Shown in pieces: positions 1 through 8,465 of a stretch of DNA of 64,000 nt. Position numbers and translations under genes: made by a program. Origin of the DNA: Moorena sp. SIOASIH (GTDB lineage: Bacteria; Cyanobacteriota; Cyanobacteriia; Cyanobacteriales; Coleofasciculaceae); contig NZ_JAAHIH010000004.1 in assembly GCF_010671925.1 (NCBI RefSeq), forward strand, positions 859,501 to 923,500, given 5' to 3'. The notes under the pieces are model-generated. The model searched no databases and was not told the DNA's origin. It saw only the letters and a program-made list of their open reading frames with translations. How positions within the stretch are numbered: position 1 is the stretch's first letter; each line of letters starts with the position of its first letter.

Positions 1-1259
1 TGATCGAACAACGCCGTGCTGAATTATCAGCATGGGTCTGTCTGGAAGTTGGGAAACCATTACGAGAAGCTGATGCAGAAGTCTCCGAAGCGATTGACTT
101 CTGTTATTACTACGCATCAGAGATGGAACGGCTAACCGATGGATATAACTACGACATTGCTGGAGAAACCAATCGCTATGTCTATCAACCCCGAGGTATT
201 GCCCTAGTAATTTCTCCTTGGAACTTCCCCATCGCCATTACTACAGGAATGACTGTAGCAGCCCTAGTGGCCGGAAATTGTACTCTACTCAAACCCGCAG
301 AAAACTCCTCAGTGATTGCCGCGAAAATAGCTGAAATTTTAGTAGAAGCCGGGATACCCAAAGGAGTATTTCAATTCGTTCCAGGCAAAGGCTCAACCGT
401 CGGTGCCCATATGGTCAAGCATCCCGATGTCCATCTAATTGCCTTTACCGGTTCCCAAGAAGTCGGTTGTCGTATCTACGCTGATGCCGCCATTGTGCAA
501 CCAGGTCAAAAACATCTCAAGCGAGTCATTGCGGAGATGGGAGGTAAAAATGGAATTATCGTAGATGAAAGTGCTGACCTCGACCAAGCTGTAGCTGGAG
601 TCGTCAAATCAGCATTTGGCTACAGTGGTCAAAAGTGTTCCGCTTGCTCCCGAGTAATTGTGTTAGAGCCAGTGTATGATAACTTCCTAAAACGGTTAGT
701 GGAAGCAACGCGATCGCTTAATATTGGAGCAGCAGAAGCACCCAGTACCCAAGTCGGTCCAGTGATAGATGCTACTGCACGCGATCGCATTCGGGAGTAC
801 CTTGAAAAAGGACGTCAGGAAGCCAACGTAGCATTAGAAATGCCAGCACCTGACACCGGATACTTTATTGGTCCAGTTATCTTTAAAGATATCTCCCCCA
901 ACGCCACCATTGCCCAAGAAGAAATCTTTGGTCCAGTAGTAGCCGTAATGGCCGCAAAGAATTTCCAAGAAGCCCTTGATATTGCCAACAGTACCAACTA
1001 TGGGCTCACCGGAGGCTTATATTCTCGTACTCCATCCCATATAGAACAAGCCTCAGCGGAGTTTGAGGTCGGTAATCTATATATCAACCGCAATATTACC
1101 GGCTCCATTGTATCACGGCAACCGTTTGGTGGTTTCAAGATGTCTGGAGTAGGGTCAAAAGCAGGAGGTCCCGATTATCTAGTGCAATTCCTCGAACCCC
1201 GTACTATTACTGAAAATATCCAGCGACAAGGCTTTGCACCCATTGAAGGCATGGAATAG
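1..1259 (+). CDS. putA: L-glutamate gamma-semialdehyde (P5C) dehydrogenase, C-terminal part; 5' end outside window
   Basis: Oxidises glutamate-gamma-semialdehyde to glutamate with NAD+, the second step of proline catabolism, in the cytoplasm. The frame is already open at base 3 and reads upstream of the first internal ATG (123), so the gene is truncated by the window edge. Aldehyde-dehydrogenase landmarks are visible: ISPWNFP, the FTGS cofactor loop, the general-base Glu in AEMGGKN, and the nucleophile Cys in GQKCSACSR (codon 636-638). The tail PRTITENIQRQGFAPIEG is typical of cyanobacterial PutA/P5CDH. Whether a proline dehydrogenase domain is fused upstream cannot be seen. An IS element begins 8 bp after the stop. 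Confidence 0.88.
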   Translation, partial: IEQRRAELSAWVCLEVGKPLREADAEVSEAIDFCYYYASEMERLTDGYNYDIAGETNRYVYQPRGIALVISPWNFPIAITTGMTVAALVAGNCTLLKPAENSSVIAAKIAEILVEAGIPKGVFQFVPGKGSTVGAHMVKHPDVHLIAFTGSQEVGCRIYADAAIVQPGQKHLKRVIAEMGGKNGIIVDESADLDQAVAGVVKSAFGYSGQKCSACSRVIVLEPVYDNFLKRLVEATRSLNIGAAEAPSTQVGPVIDATARDRIREYLEKGRQEANVALEMPAPDTGYFIGPVIFKDISPNATIAQEEIFGPVVAVMAAKNFQEALDIANSTNYGLTGGLYSRTPSHIEQASAEFEVGNLYINRNITGSIVSRQPFGGFKMSGVGSKAGGPDYLVQFLEPRTITENIQRQGFAPIEGME

Positions 1260-1266
1260 TTTCTAG

Positions 1267-1300
1267 TTGACACTCCCCGGTCTAAAGACACGGGGATTCT
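1267..1300 (-). ncRNA. right-end hairpin / 3' part of predicted omegaRNA, family A
   Basis: On the minus strand, directly after tnpB, AATCCCCG and CGGGGAG pair around GTGTCTTTAGAC, and the element ends in TGTCAA. In studied IS200/IS605 elements the RNA from this region is the TnpB guide scaffold, with the guide read from flanking DNA beyond the end. The assignment here is by position and structure only. Confidence 0.55.
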
Positions 1301-2517
1301 TCATTCAACGAGTCAACTTGCTCAATCAGGCCGGAACCAGAAAGAGTAGAGGTCGATTCTCTTGAAGCGTTTGGATCTATGATCCAGGTTCCGGTGTGCC
1401 CCACCGTACCCAAGGCTCTTTTTAGAATATTGATCGCAGCATTGTGGTCACGATCTAGTTCACATCCACATTCACAGACGTGAGTCCTAGTTGATAGCGA
1501 CTTTTTCACAACCTCGCCACATTCGGAGCAGTTTTGACTTGTGTAGGCAGGATTTACCGCAACGGTGACCCTGCCAAACTTTTTACCAAAGTGCTCTAAC
1601 CATTTTCTAAATTGATACCAACCTGCATCGTTAATAGATTTAGCTAGACAATGATTTTTAACCAGATTCTTTACTCTCAAATCTTCATAGGCGACCAGGT
1701 CGTTAGACCGGATTACGCAACGTGCCAGTCTCTTGGCATGTTCTATGCGCTACGCGCAGGCTACGCCAACACGCTGCCTACTTATTTTGAGGTGCTGCCT
1801 ACCTAGTCTATTAACGGCTTTTCTTCGGTTAGATGAGCCTTTCTTTTTTCGGGAAACCCGACGTTGATAAAACTTTAGACGCTTTTCCCCTGCTCTATAA
1901 AAACGGGGATTGGGTTCAGTGTTCCCTCTAGAGTCGGTGTAGAATTCTTTCAACCCTACATCTAACCCCACGGTGGCGTCAGCGGGTTCTAATTGTTCAT
2001 TTACATCAACAGAGATGCAAAACTGAACATAGTAGCCGTCAGCCCTTTTTACAATGCGAACCCGTTTAATTTGCTTTTTGTCAAAGCGCCACAGAACCCA
2101 AGTTCCTTTGATTTTTAGCTTCCCAATCCCTTTCTTGTCGCTGAAGGTGATCGATTTTTTGTCAGAAGAAAGTTTCCATCCTGATTGTTTATATTCAACC
2201 GATCTACAGTGCTTTTTAAATTTTGGGTAGCCTTTCTTTCCTGGTACTTTCTTTTTACAGTTTTCAAAAAAGCGAGAAATCGATGACCACGCCCTTTCAG
2301 CAGCAGCTTGTCGGGCAGTTGAGTTTAATTCATTGGCGAATGGGAACTCTTTGGCCAACACCTTAGAATACTTACTAAGGTCATATTTACCCGTTCCTTC
2401 GTTGTCCATCCATAGACGGATGCAACTATTGCGAATAAATTTGACCGTCCGAATAGCTTCGTCAATGGACTGATACTGATGGTTTTTGCCGTATGCCTTA
2501 AACTCAAGAATTATCAC
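1282..2517 (-). pseudogene. tnpB: tnpB (RNA-guided nuclease of IS200/IS605), family A, interrupted by an in-frame TAG
   Basis: Start GTG at 2517. The N-terminal part covers the wedge/REC region and the first RuvC motif (VGLDVGLKEF). The C-terminal part has the zinc ribbon (CSECGE, CECGCE) and the last RuvC Asp (DRDHNAA). The two parts are in the same frame: after KISRQR the frame reads VGVACA, a TAG at 1750-1752, then RIEHAKRLARCVIRSNDLVAYEDL (RuvC-II Glu) and onward to 1282. The TAG lies in a copy of the dispersed palindrome GCGTAGCCTGCGCGTAGCGC, so a repeat insertion broke the gene. Without readthrough both halves are inactive. Confidence 0.85.
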
Positions 2518-2544
2518 CGAATCTCGACCTCACTCGATATATTA

Positions 2545-2567
2545 TTACGCTAACACGATTAGCGTAA
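2545..2567. promoter_or_regulatory. perfect 9-bp inverted repeat upstream of tnpB A
   Basis: TTACGCTAA, a 5-nt gap, then TTAGCGTAA, located 28-50 bp upstream of the tnpB start. It may be an operator or part of the left-end structure. No protein can be assigned. Confidence 0.4.
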
Positions 2568-2627
2568 CTTGTCAACTCACAATCAAATCTTTTTCACGGC
2601 GACTAAAGTCGCTATGAGCTTTCATCC

Positions 2628-2729
2628 CGGAGACGAAACCTTAAAACAAGGCAGCCTTAATCATAAAGTTTTAACCCTTTTCAGCCAAGCCTCCCAACCA
2701 TAAAGGCTGCCTTGTTTTTGCGGTAACTT
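2628..2729 (-). repeat. palindromic insert, copy 1 (in left end of IS A)
   Basis: 16-bp perfect inverted arms AAAACAAGGCAGCCTT (2643-2658 and 2703-2718) enclose a 44-nt loop. The outer flanks read, on the minus strand, AAGTTACCG before and AAGGTTTCGTCTCCG after. Two further copies lie at 10361-10465 and 32341-32444. Confidence 0.75.
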
Positions 2730-2773
2730 CTGACCCGGTTTGAAAACACGGGGCTTTCAGCTTTGGGAGTTAC

Positions 2774-2981
<208 letters not shown>

Positions 2982-3749
2982 TTAGTAGGAAATTCCTCGA
3001 TATCGCTTTTTAGACTTTTTTCGAACAAACCCTTTATCATCCGTCTGTAACTGGGATTCCGGTAACTGGATTAAGATAGCTTCCACTTCATAGACAATCC
3101 CTCGATATTTTTTTTTAAACACCCGTGTACCAGATTGCTTAGTAATTTGCTGACCACTAGGATTCAGGTCGCCCTCAGCTTTTGGTGTATTGTTCTGGTC
3201 ACTGACTGCTGTCTCAGAAACCACTTTCTCCTGATCGAGATTACCAGTAGGTACTTTTGGATTTTCGGGGGAATCAGATTCTGTCGAATTGTACCAGTAT
3301 CCGGGGTTTTGAGTTACTATCGAAGCTTCGGAAGCTGAAACATCTTCCGGGAGTGAATCAGGTAAAACTGGCGTAGGAAACTGGTTATGATTTCTGGATT
3401 CTTCACTATCAAGATGTCTAGGAGTTTCCGCTTCAGATATAGCTGTTCTTAGTGATAAAACATCAGTGAATTTAGGTTGATCACTATTTATTGGTGAACT
3501 AAAAACTTTGTTGGTTAAACTTCTTTCTTTTTGCTCAATCCAAATTGTCAGATAATGGGGATATTCTAAAACTAAATACAGAGGCCGAAATTCCTGAGAG
3601 ATTTCGCAACTACAAAACTTTAAGGATTTTTTATAAGCATTTGGGGAAAGATCAAAACCTCTAGTGAATATTTTATTTTGGAAAATAATTGTAGATTCAT
3701 CCAGCCACTGAATCTCTTGATTAATCTTTTCTGGATCAATTATTAACAT
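2982..3749 (-). CDS. unknown protein with C-terminal DUF4278-like motif, paralogue 1 of 3
   Basis: 255 residues. The N-terminal ~85 residues are shared with the copies at 4979 and 6133 (QWLDESTIIFQN, FTRG.D..PN, PHYLTIWIEQK). The middle is acidic, Ser/Thr-rich and probably disordered. The C-terminus carries two KKxYRGI(V/S)Y motifs resembling the YRGxxY signature of cyanobacterial DUF4278 proteins. No signal peptide or membrane segment is seen. This is the only one of the three copies whose C-terminus looks complete. Function unknown; the DUF4278 link is by motif only. Confidence 0.6.
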   Translation of the reverse strand: MLIIDPEKINQEIQWLDESTIIFQNKIFTRGFDLSPNAYKKSLKFCSCEISQEFRPLYLVLEYPHYLTIWIEQKERSLTNKVFSSPINSDQPKFTDVLSLRTAISEAETPRHLDSEESRNHNQFPTPVLPDSLPEDVSASEASIVTQNPGYWYNSTESDSPENPKVPTGNLDQEKVVSETAVSDQNNTPKAEGDLNPSGQQITKQSGTRVFKKKYRGIVYEVEAILIQLPESQLQTDDKGFVRKKSKKRYRGISY

Positions 3750-4130
3750 TTGGGTAGTTTACCCCCTACTTGATCTATTTTTGGAAATAGCTGGTGAGAT
3801 TGTGGCAATTTTGCTCTGGAAGTGTCAACGGAAGAATGTAGTCAATTGCGTCGTAGATTTGGCTACATCCTTGACCCAATCTATTGATAATTTATTTCAT
3901 TAACCCTGGGATTTTGGGCATCGAGCTGGAGTCTTGCCCAGTCAATTAACGGTTTCACGCCTATGTGGGTAAAGACAAATTATTTAGGATGGAGTAAATA
4001 ACGTTAATAATATTATCACAACTAAAGTGATTTGTCAATCATAAAATGTAGCTAGTTTGACAATTAACCCAAGCTTGATTGTGTCCCCTGTCTTGATGCA
4101 ATAGCGAGTGGGGAGGGGCTGCGTGTTAAG
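3750..4130. repeat. spacer duplicated at 5549-5925
   Basis: The upstream flank of paralogue 1 (from 'atttgggtagtttac' to 'gcgagtggggaggggctgcgtg') recurs nearly unchanged upstream of paralogue 2 at 5549-5925. The duplicated unit was therefore gene plus upstream DNA. It ends in the dispersed CTTGATGCAATAGCGAGTGG repeat. Confidence 0.75.
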
Positions 4131-4316
4131 ACAGAACCTTGGACAGGGGAGCCTTATTTCATGTAACTTAAAATTATTACGCCGCTTATAAAGACTCCCC
4201 TCTCCTTACGGTAATTCAAAGGGAACCTGCGTCCGCACCGCTGTTTGCTCCGTGGAACGCCAGTTGCTGGGGGAACGGCAGTCGCTGGGGGAACGGCAGT
4301 CGCTCATGGGGGAGAC

Positions 4317-4392
4317 CCCCAAGACCGCGCTGCCTCCCCAAGACCGCGCTGCCTCCCCAAGACCGCACTGGCTCCCCAAGACCGCACTGCCT
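4317..4392. repeat. 19-bp tandem repeat, four copies
   Basis: Four head-to-tail copies of CCCCAAGACCGCGCTGCCT with few substitutions. The unit is a piece of the dispersed repeat also present at 17185-17285, 42035-42092 and 55138-55192. Small open frames across this stretch are not credible genes. Confidence 0.8.
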
Positions 4393-4534
4393 CCCCTCAT
4401 GAAGGCGCTGCATCGCTTTCAGAAATCGCTAGATTTCTGTCTTGGTAATTGGGTATCTGATTATGATCTACTCCATTCAAATAATTAGTTAATCAAGTAC
4501 ACAAAACTTTTCCCTCTTCTGACTTCTCACTTGG

Positions 4535-4745
4535 GACTTCCCTACTCCCTACTCCCTACTCCCTACTCCCGCGCAACCCAGGGCGTAATATCAAGTCTGG
4601 TTGAATACCCATAATTAAGGAGAGGGTGGGGAAGGTGGGAGGTGTGGGGAGGGTGGGAGGTGTGGGGAGGGTGGGAGGTGTGGGGAGATGGGGAGATCGG
4701 GAGATTTTATTTTTATTAAGGGTAATTATCCTGACATGATATAGC
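4535..4745. repeat. heptamer array (CTCCCTA) and purine-rich GGTGGGAGG-type tract
   Basis: Tandem CTCCCTA units at 4541-4570, then GGTGGGAGGTGTGGGGA units at 4622-4690. Noncoding. Confidence 0.6.
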
Positions 4746-4978
4746 ACTACGCATTAAGATGTTTAACATTCCTAAACTCGGAAACTTAGTCATAGCTTAC
4801 TTCTGACTTCTGAGTTCTAACTTCTGACGCTAAGCGTAGCGCTATATAAGTCTCTCACGGAAAGGAACCCCTCGATAGGTTTTTTAGACCGTTTTTGATC
4901 CAATGCCTAATTGGGAGATAACTGTGATTTCGGTAGCTGGCTCAAGACATCTTGCTCTTGGTAAGAAATCCCTCGATA

Positions 4979-5548
4979 TTACTTGTTAGACAGCCGTTTA
5001 AGAGATTGCTCCGTAATTTGCTGACACCTAGGATGCACGTGGAATTCAGATTCCGGAATCTCTTGCTCCTGATTGAGATTACCAGTAGGTACTTTTGGAG
5101 TTGCCAGAGACTCAGATTCTGTCGGATTGTACCAGTATCGGGGGTTTTGAGTGATGATTGGAGTTTCTGAACATGTTTCAGATTTTGACAGTGAATCAGC
5201 TAAACCTGATACAGGCAGTTGGTTATGATTTGTGGTTGGTTCACCATCAAGAGTGTCAGGAAATCTCGCTTCCGGTTGGGGGCTATTGATTGGTGAAGCT
5301 TCTGCTTCATCGGTTAAACTCACCCCTTGTTGCTCAATCCAAACCGTCAAATAATGGGGATTTTTCAAAATTAAACACAGAGGCTGAGATTGTTCAGATA
5401 GTTTAGAAAAACAAAAATTGAACGCTTTTTGGTAAGCATTTGGGGCAATATCTAAACCTCGAGTGAATTGTTTATTTTGGAAAATAATTGTACATTCATC
5501 CAACCACTGAATCTCTTGATTACTCTTTTCTTGATCAATTATTAACAT
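4979..5548 (-). pseudogene. paralogue 2 of the DUF4278-like family, truncated by a nonsense codon
   Basis: Clear copy of the gene at 6133: the N-terminus is the same and the run ESEFHVHPRCQQITEQSLKR matches. The lysine codon AAA of copy 3 (KKKYRGISY) is TAA here, ending the protein at LSNK. The homology continues to about 4860 with a second stop (AAT TAG) and a single-base deletion before the last YRG motif. The C-terminal motif is therefore lost. Confidence 0.7.
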
Positions 5549-6030
5549 TTGGGTAGTTTACTCCCGACTTGATCTATCTTTGGAAATAGCTGGTGAGATT
5601 GTGGCAATTTTGCTCTGGAAGTGTCAATAGAAAAATGTAGTCAATTGCGTCGCAGATTTGGCTACATCCTTGACCCAATCTACTGAAAATTTATGTCATT
5701 AATCATGGGATTTTGGGCATCAAGCTGCAGTCTTGCCCAATCAATTAACGGTTTCACGCCTATGTGGGTCAAGACAAAGTATTTAGGATGCATTCAATCA
5801 ATTTATAATCATAACACAAATAAAGTTAATTGTAAACCAAAAAATGTAGCTAATTTGACAATTAACCCAACCTTCCTTGTCTCCCCTGTCTTGATGCAAT
5901 AGCGAGTGGGGAGGGGCTGCGTGGGTCACCGCGTCCGCACCTTGAAAGGCCCGTGGAAACCCCTTGGTCATTGGGTATGTGATCATAATATTCTCCATTC
6001 AAATAATTAGTTAATCAGGTAAACAGGATT
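5549..6030. repeat. second copy of the 3750-4130 spacer
   Basis: Near-identical to the flank of paralogue 1, including the closing CTTGATGCAATAGCGAGTGG repeat and the following 'ctccattcaaataattagttaatca'-type segment. It shows the extent of the tandem duplication. Confidence 0.7.
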
Positions 6031-6132
6031 TTTTACCACTTCCGACTTCCCACTTCTGACTTCCCTACTCCCTACTCCCGCGCAACCCAGGGCGTAAGTC
6101 CCTCACGGAAAGGAACCCCTCGATAGGTTTTT

Positions 6133-6834
6133 TTAGACCGTTTTTGATCCAATGCCTGAGGGAGATAACTGTGATTTCGGTAGCTGGCTCAAGACATCTT
6201 GCTCCTGGTAAGAAATCCCTCGATATTTCTTTTTAGACAGCCGTTTAAGAGATTGCTTAGTAATTTCCTGAAACCTAGGATGCAGGTGGAACTCAGATTC
6301 CGGAATCTCTTGCTCCTGATTGAGATTACCAGTAGCTAATTTTGGAGTTGCCGGGGAATCAGATTCTGTCGGATTGTACCAGTATCCGGAGTTTTGAGTT
6401 ACTATCGAAGCTTCGGAAACTGAAACATCTTCCGGGAGTGAATCAGTTAAAACTGGCCTAGGTAACTGGTTATGATTTCTGGATTGTTCACCATCAAGAT
6501 GTCTAGGAGTTTCCGCTTCAGATCTAGCTGCTCTTAGTGATAAATAATCAGTGGAGTTAAGTTGAGAACTATTTATTGATAAACTATAACCTTCCTCCGC
6601 TAAAGTTACCTCTTTTTGCTCAATCCACATTGTCAGATAATGCGGATGTTCTAAAACCAAATACAGAGGCGGAGATTCCTCAGAGATTTGGTAACAACAA
6701 AACTTGAAGGCTTTTTGAAAATAATTTGGGGAAATATCAAAAGCTCTAGTGAATAGTTGATTTTGGAAAATAATTGTAGATTTATCCAGCCACTCAATCT
6801 GTTGAGTGGCTGCTTCTTGATAAAGAATAAACAT
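6133..6834 (-). pseudogene. paralogue 3 of the DUF4278-like family, C-terminus frameshifted
   Basis: 233 residues. It shares the N-terminal WLDxxTIIFQN and HYLTMWIEQK blocks and keeps the first KKKYRGISY motif. Compared with paralogue 2, bases near 6165 ('ctccctcaggcattgg' against 'ctcccaattaggcattgg') are missing. The frame shifts and stops at GIGSKTV, just before a KKTYRG segment still readable in another frame. The protein may still be made with one motif instead of two. Confidence 0.6.
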
Positions 6835-6871
6835 AACATTTTTAAATTTCTTTACTTGAGTAAACCTGATC

Positions 6872-6990
6872 TATAGCGTTTCCTAGTAAGCGTGAGGTAA
6901 ATCTAAATTTTATTTCTTGCTCCCTGCTCCCTGCTCCCTGCTCCCTAAAACTAAGGAAGAAAGTACCTCACCCGATGGAGAACTGCTATA
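6872..6990. mobile_element. 119-bp MITE-like element with TATAGC ends
   Basis: Left end TATAGCGTTTCCTAG then GTGAGGTA; right end, read inverted, TATAGCAGTTCTCCATC then GGTGAGGTAC. The ends are imperfect ~27-bp inverted repeats around a CTCCCTG heptamer run. Relatives lie at 8297, 36550, 41421 and 48778. The TA at each end fits a TA-target element (IS630/mariner style), by inference. Confidence 0.6.
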
Positions 6991-7539
6991 GCGTTTCTAA
7001 ATGATTCGTGAACGCCAAACTAGCTTAAACTCTTATTTCAAGAGGGTCTTTTGTTCACAAATCAAATGAAAAGGTTCTAGTTAATCATAAATCATCATTG
7101 CATTAATCATACTATTTTTAAGACAAATTACTGATAAATACGCGAATTATTTTAAGAAAATATTCTGATAACCGCAAGTATATATTGATACAAGCAATCA
7201 TTTTTATTAATTTTATATTCATTAATTTTTAATGAAAAATATAACAAGTTTACGTATAATTACGGTAGTGATATTCCCTTTAATATAAGTAGTCGTAGGC
7301 AATTAATTTTGAATATGTAAATTCTAAAATATAGAACTGGAAACTTTGAACAGCAAGGAATTGAGGGACTTTAACAAAGTTAACACAGTTAATATAATTT
7401 ATGTCCAGGTACTTAGTCACTTACTCCTGAACACTAATTTCAATCCACTGATAGAGCCGTTAATTTTGGAAAAACGATCACAAATTTCCGTAGAATTACG
7501 GTAGTGACTTAGCAAGCCTTTAATGTAGATACCCTACCT
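6991..7539. promoter_or_regulatory. AT-rich gene-free stretch with a repeated AATTACGGTAGTGA motif
   Basis: No gene seen. AATTACGGTAGTGA occurs at about 7257-7270 and 7494-7507, each time followed by a similar 'CCTTTAAT' or 'CCCTTTAAT' string. The second copy lies about 35 bp before the methyltransferase start, with CCGTA and TACGG forming a small palindrome. A duplicated regulatory segment is possible. Confidence 0.3.
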
Positions 7540-8211
7540 ATGAAAAGCAAGCACTTCATCAATCTCCACAAAGCACTTACCGCTCCAGTAGTGCTGGGAT
7601 TAATGGTTTTCTACCAGAATTTCACCCTTGGTCCATGGGTTTACCTAGCCCTCCATGGGACCTATGGGGTGATGTGGCTACTCAAAGACCGTATCTATCC
7701 AGACAAGCAGTGGGAGGAAGAAATACCGATTGGCATGGGAATTCTTACCTTCGGAATACTAATACTCTACTGGGTTGCGCCCTTTATTCTGATCAGCAGT
7801 GGTTCTCAGCCTCCCTTACCCCTGGTAGCTGCTGCCATTTCCATTAATGTCATAGGAGTCTTTCGACCCTATGCCAGTGATGCCCAGAAATACTATACTC
7901 TCAAGTATCGTTCTGGATTAATCAAAGAAGGATTCTTTGCTCGCTGTCGAAACACAAACTACTTGGGAGAAATCCTGATCTACTCTGCTTTTGCCATGCT
8001 AGCTCAGCACTGGCTACCCTTTGTGATTTTGGCAGGTTTTATGGGAGGTATATGGATTCCCAATATGCTCAAAAAAGATAAGTCTCTCTCCCGCTATCCA
8101 GAGTTTGCTGACTACAAAGCTAATTCTGGACTACTACTACCACAGCTATTTTTAGCTACTACTTCCAATCCAAACGATCCAGATTTGGCACAAAAAACCA
8201 AGTATTCATAA
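7540..8211 (+). CDS. integral-membrane methyltransferase-like protein (ICMT / DUF1295 type)
   Basis: 223 residues with about five hydrophobic segments. The region EGFFARCRNTNYLGEILIYSAF and the end motif SLSRYPEFADYKANSGLLLP match the C-terminal domain shared by isoprenylcysteine carboxyl methyltransferases and DUF1295/steroid-reductase-like proteins, where the RN.(N/P)Y.GE and the Y..Y motifs surround the cofactor. It is a membrane enzyme of unknown substrate. Start ATG 7540 fits the family N-terminus. It stands alone between repeat-filled spacers. Confidence 0.7.
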   Translation: MKSKHFINLHKALTAPVVLGLMVFYQNFTLGPWVYLALHGTYGVMWLLKDRIYPDKQWEEEIPIGMGILTFGILILYWVAPFILISSGSQPPLPLVAAAISINVIGVFRPYASDAQKYYTLKYRSGLIKEGFFARCRNTNYLGEILIYSAFAMLAQHWLPFVILAGFMGGIWIPNMLKKDKSLSRYPEFADYKANSGLLLPQLFLATTSNPNDPDLAQKTKYS

Positions 8212-8296
8212 ATTAATACTTCGTACTTTTTACGATTAGACTTTAGGGATTAATTACAAAAACCATTAACCATTAGTCATTAACCTAACACCTGTC

Positions 8297-8424
8297 TATA
8301 GCGTTTACTAGTAAGTGTGAGATACATCTAAATTTTATTTTTTGCTCCCTGCTCCCTGCTCCCTGTTCCCTGCTCCCTAAAACCAAGAATGAAAGTAGAT
8401 CACTCCCTTGCAAAGTGCAATATC
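8297..8424. mobile_element. TATAGC-type MITE-like repeat, degenerate right end
   Basis: The left half matches 6872-6930 closely (TATAGCGTTTACTAGTAAG and the following TCTAAATTTTATT), then a CTCCCTG heptamer run. The right inverted end is eroded. Confidence 0.5.
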
Positions 8425-8465
8425 TACAATACTGGTGAATGGAATCCCAAGCACCAATTTAAGAT

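Larger units (their letters stand above)
1267..2773 (-). mobile_element. IS200/IS605-type element, family A (tnpB only)
   Basis: The tnpB strand is minus. The right end is the GC hairpin finishing in TGTCAA (complement of 1267-1272). The left end lies about 16 nt outside the left hairpin motif GAAAGCCCCGTG and is preceded by TTAC (complement of 2774-2777), the tetranucleotide target known for IS608-like elements. No tnpA is present. No target duplication is expected for this peel-and-paste group. The element sits 8 bp downstream of the dehydrogenase stop. Boundaries are inferred from the matching mini-element at 16994-17487. Confidence 0.7.

Noticed and set aside
4206-4488. Several overlapping small frames on both strands
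   Set aside because: They read through a 19-bp tandem repeat and dispersed repeats; no protein-like composition.
5693-5902. 69-codon plus-strand frame
   Set aside because: Lies in the duplicated spacer; the sister spacer at ~3893 does not keep the frame.
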